In this document: in pieces, positions 42,644 to 42,719 of the stretch | Numbering within the stretch: position 1 is the stretch's first letter | Layout of the letters: each line of letters opens with the position of its first letter | NCBI RefSeq assembly: GCF_963678635.1 | Contig: NW_026971302.1 | Location: forward strand, 1-42,719 | DNA: 42,719 nt | Direction: 5' to 3' | Source: Symsagittifera roscoffensis | Taxonomy: Eukaryota > Xenacoelomorpha > Acoela > Convolutidae | Made by a program: the position numbers and the translations under genes | The notes under the pieces: model-generated | What the model was told of the DNA's origin: nothing | Database searches by the model: none | What the model saw: only the letters and a program-made list of their open reading frames with translations

Positions 42644-42719
42644 TTCTCGAGAGAACGCCGGAAGTGATAAGTGTGCCACGCTCAAGTAAAAGAGTGGAAC
42701 TAAAAATGGGTAACGGGAA
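42644..42719 (+). other. Start of the 3' non-coding region of element 2
   Basis: The last 76 bases follow the TGA of the giant ORF. They are purine-rich and contain CTCGAG and CTCAAG, but no LTR start or clear polypurine tract. The 3' LTR, if present, lies beyond the window. Confidence 0.4.

Larger units (their letters stand above)
23171..42719 (+). mobile_element. Element 2: large Ty3-like retroelement with macrodomain and SGNH genes, decayed, 3' end outside the window
   Basis: Gag with two zinc knuckles, aspartic protease, RT, RNase H and a DD35E integrase lie in Ty3 order on the + strand (26482 to about 34630). Four further coding segments follow with the same purine-rich strand bias: macrodomain, coiled-coil plus SGNH, second SGNH-like, and giant unknown. 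A 3.3 kb leader precedes gag. No 3' LTR is seen, so the element runs past the window. Stops and frameshifts throughout, and loss of the RT catalytic box, make this copy non-autonomous at best. GDSL/SGNH hydrolase ORFs are known from CR1-type LINEs and from some LTR elements of bdelloid rotifers. I know of no LTR element carrying a macrodomain. Confidence 0.75.

Overview
The window is eukaryotic, almost certainly from an invertebrate animal with a repeat-rich genome. It holds two very large, decayed Ty3-like LTR retroelements, both on the + strand, separated by a 4.8 kb perfect tetranucleotide array. I see no ordinary host gene, tRNA, rRNA or CRISPR array. The species cannot be named from what is visible.

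Element 1 (about 133-18387) is AT-rich, with a very A-rich and G-poor coding strand. Its order is: a short LTR-end repeat followed by a primer-binding-site-like sequence; a 1.2 kb leader; two unrecognised ORFs upstream of gag (1466-1933, 1908-3290); a gag-protease-RT-RNase H-integrase polyprotein (3316-10119) broken by two stops and two frameshifts; two tiny overlapping hydrophobic proteins (10711-11126); a 376-codon open frame with no ATG (11135-12265); a broken envelope-like glycoprotein (12253-14678) with a PTAP motif in its tail; and a 602-residue unknown protein (14563-16371). About 1.9 kb without a convincing gene follows, then a second copy of the LTR-end repeat (18308-18387). Such a large accessory set, on both sides of gag-pol and around env, is unusual for this class.

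The (ATAC)n array (18388-23170, about 1196 units) lies exactly between the end of element 1 and a TGT...ACA sequence that may be the 5' LTR of element 2.

Element 2 (about 23171 to beyond the window end) has a purine-rich coding strand. Its leader carries G6 runs, a 58 bp duplication and a 14 bp minisatellite. Gag-protease-RT-RNase H-integrase runs from 26482 to about 34630. It is broken by stops and frameshifts, and RT lacks the stretch that should hold its YxDD catalytic box. Pol is followed by a domain I read as a macrodomain (34628-35251), then a coiled-coil plus SGNH/GDSL hydrolase protein (35656-38132), a second, degenerate SGNH-like domain, and a giant unrecognised protein (38117-42643). 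In an intact copy gag-pol would make particles, copy RNA and integrate DNA. The macrodomain (ADP-ribose chemistry or binding) and SGNH proteins (ester hydrolysis) would be accessory functions of unknown purpose. This retroelement combination is the best candidate for an undescribed system here.
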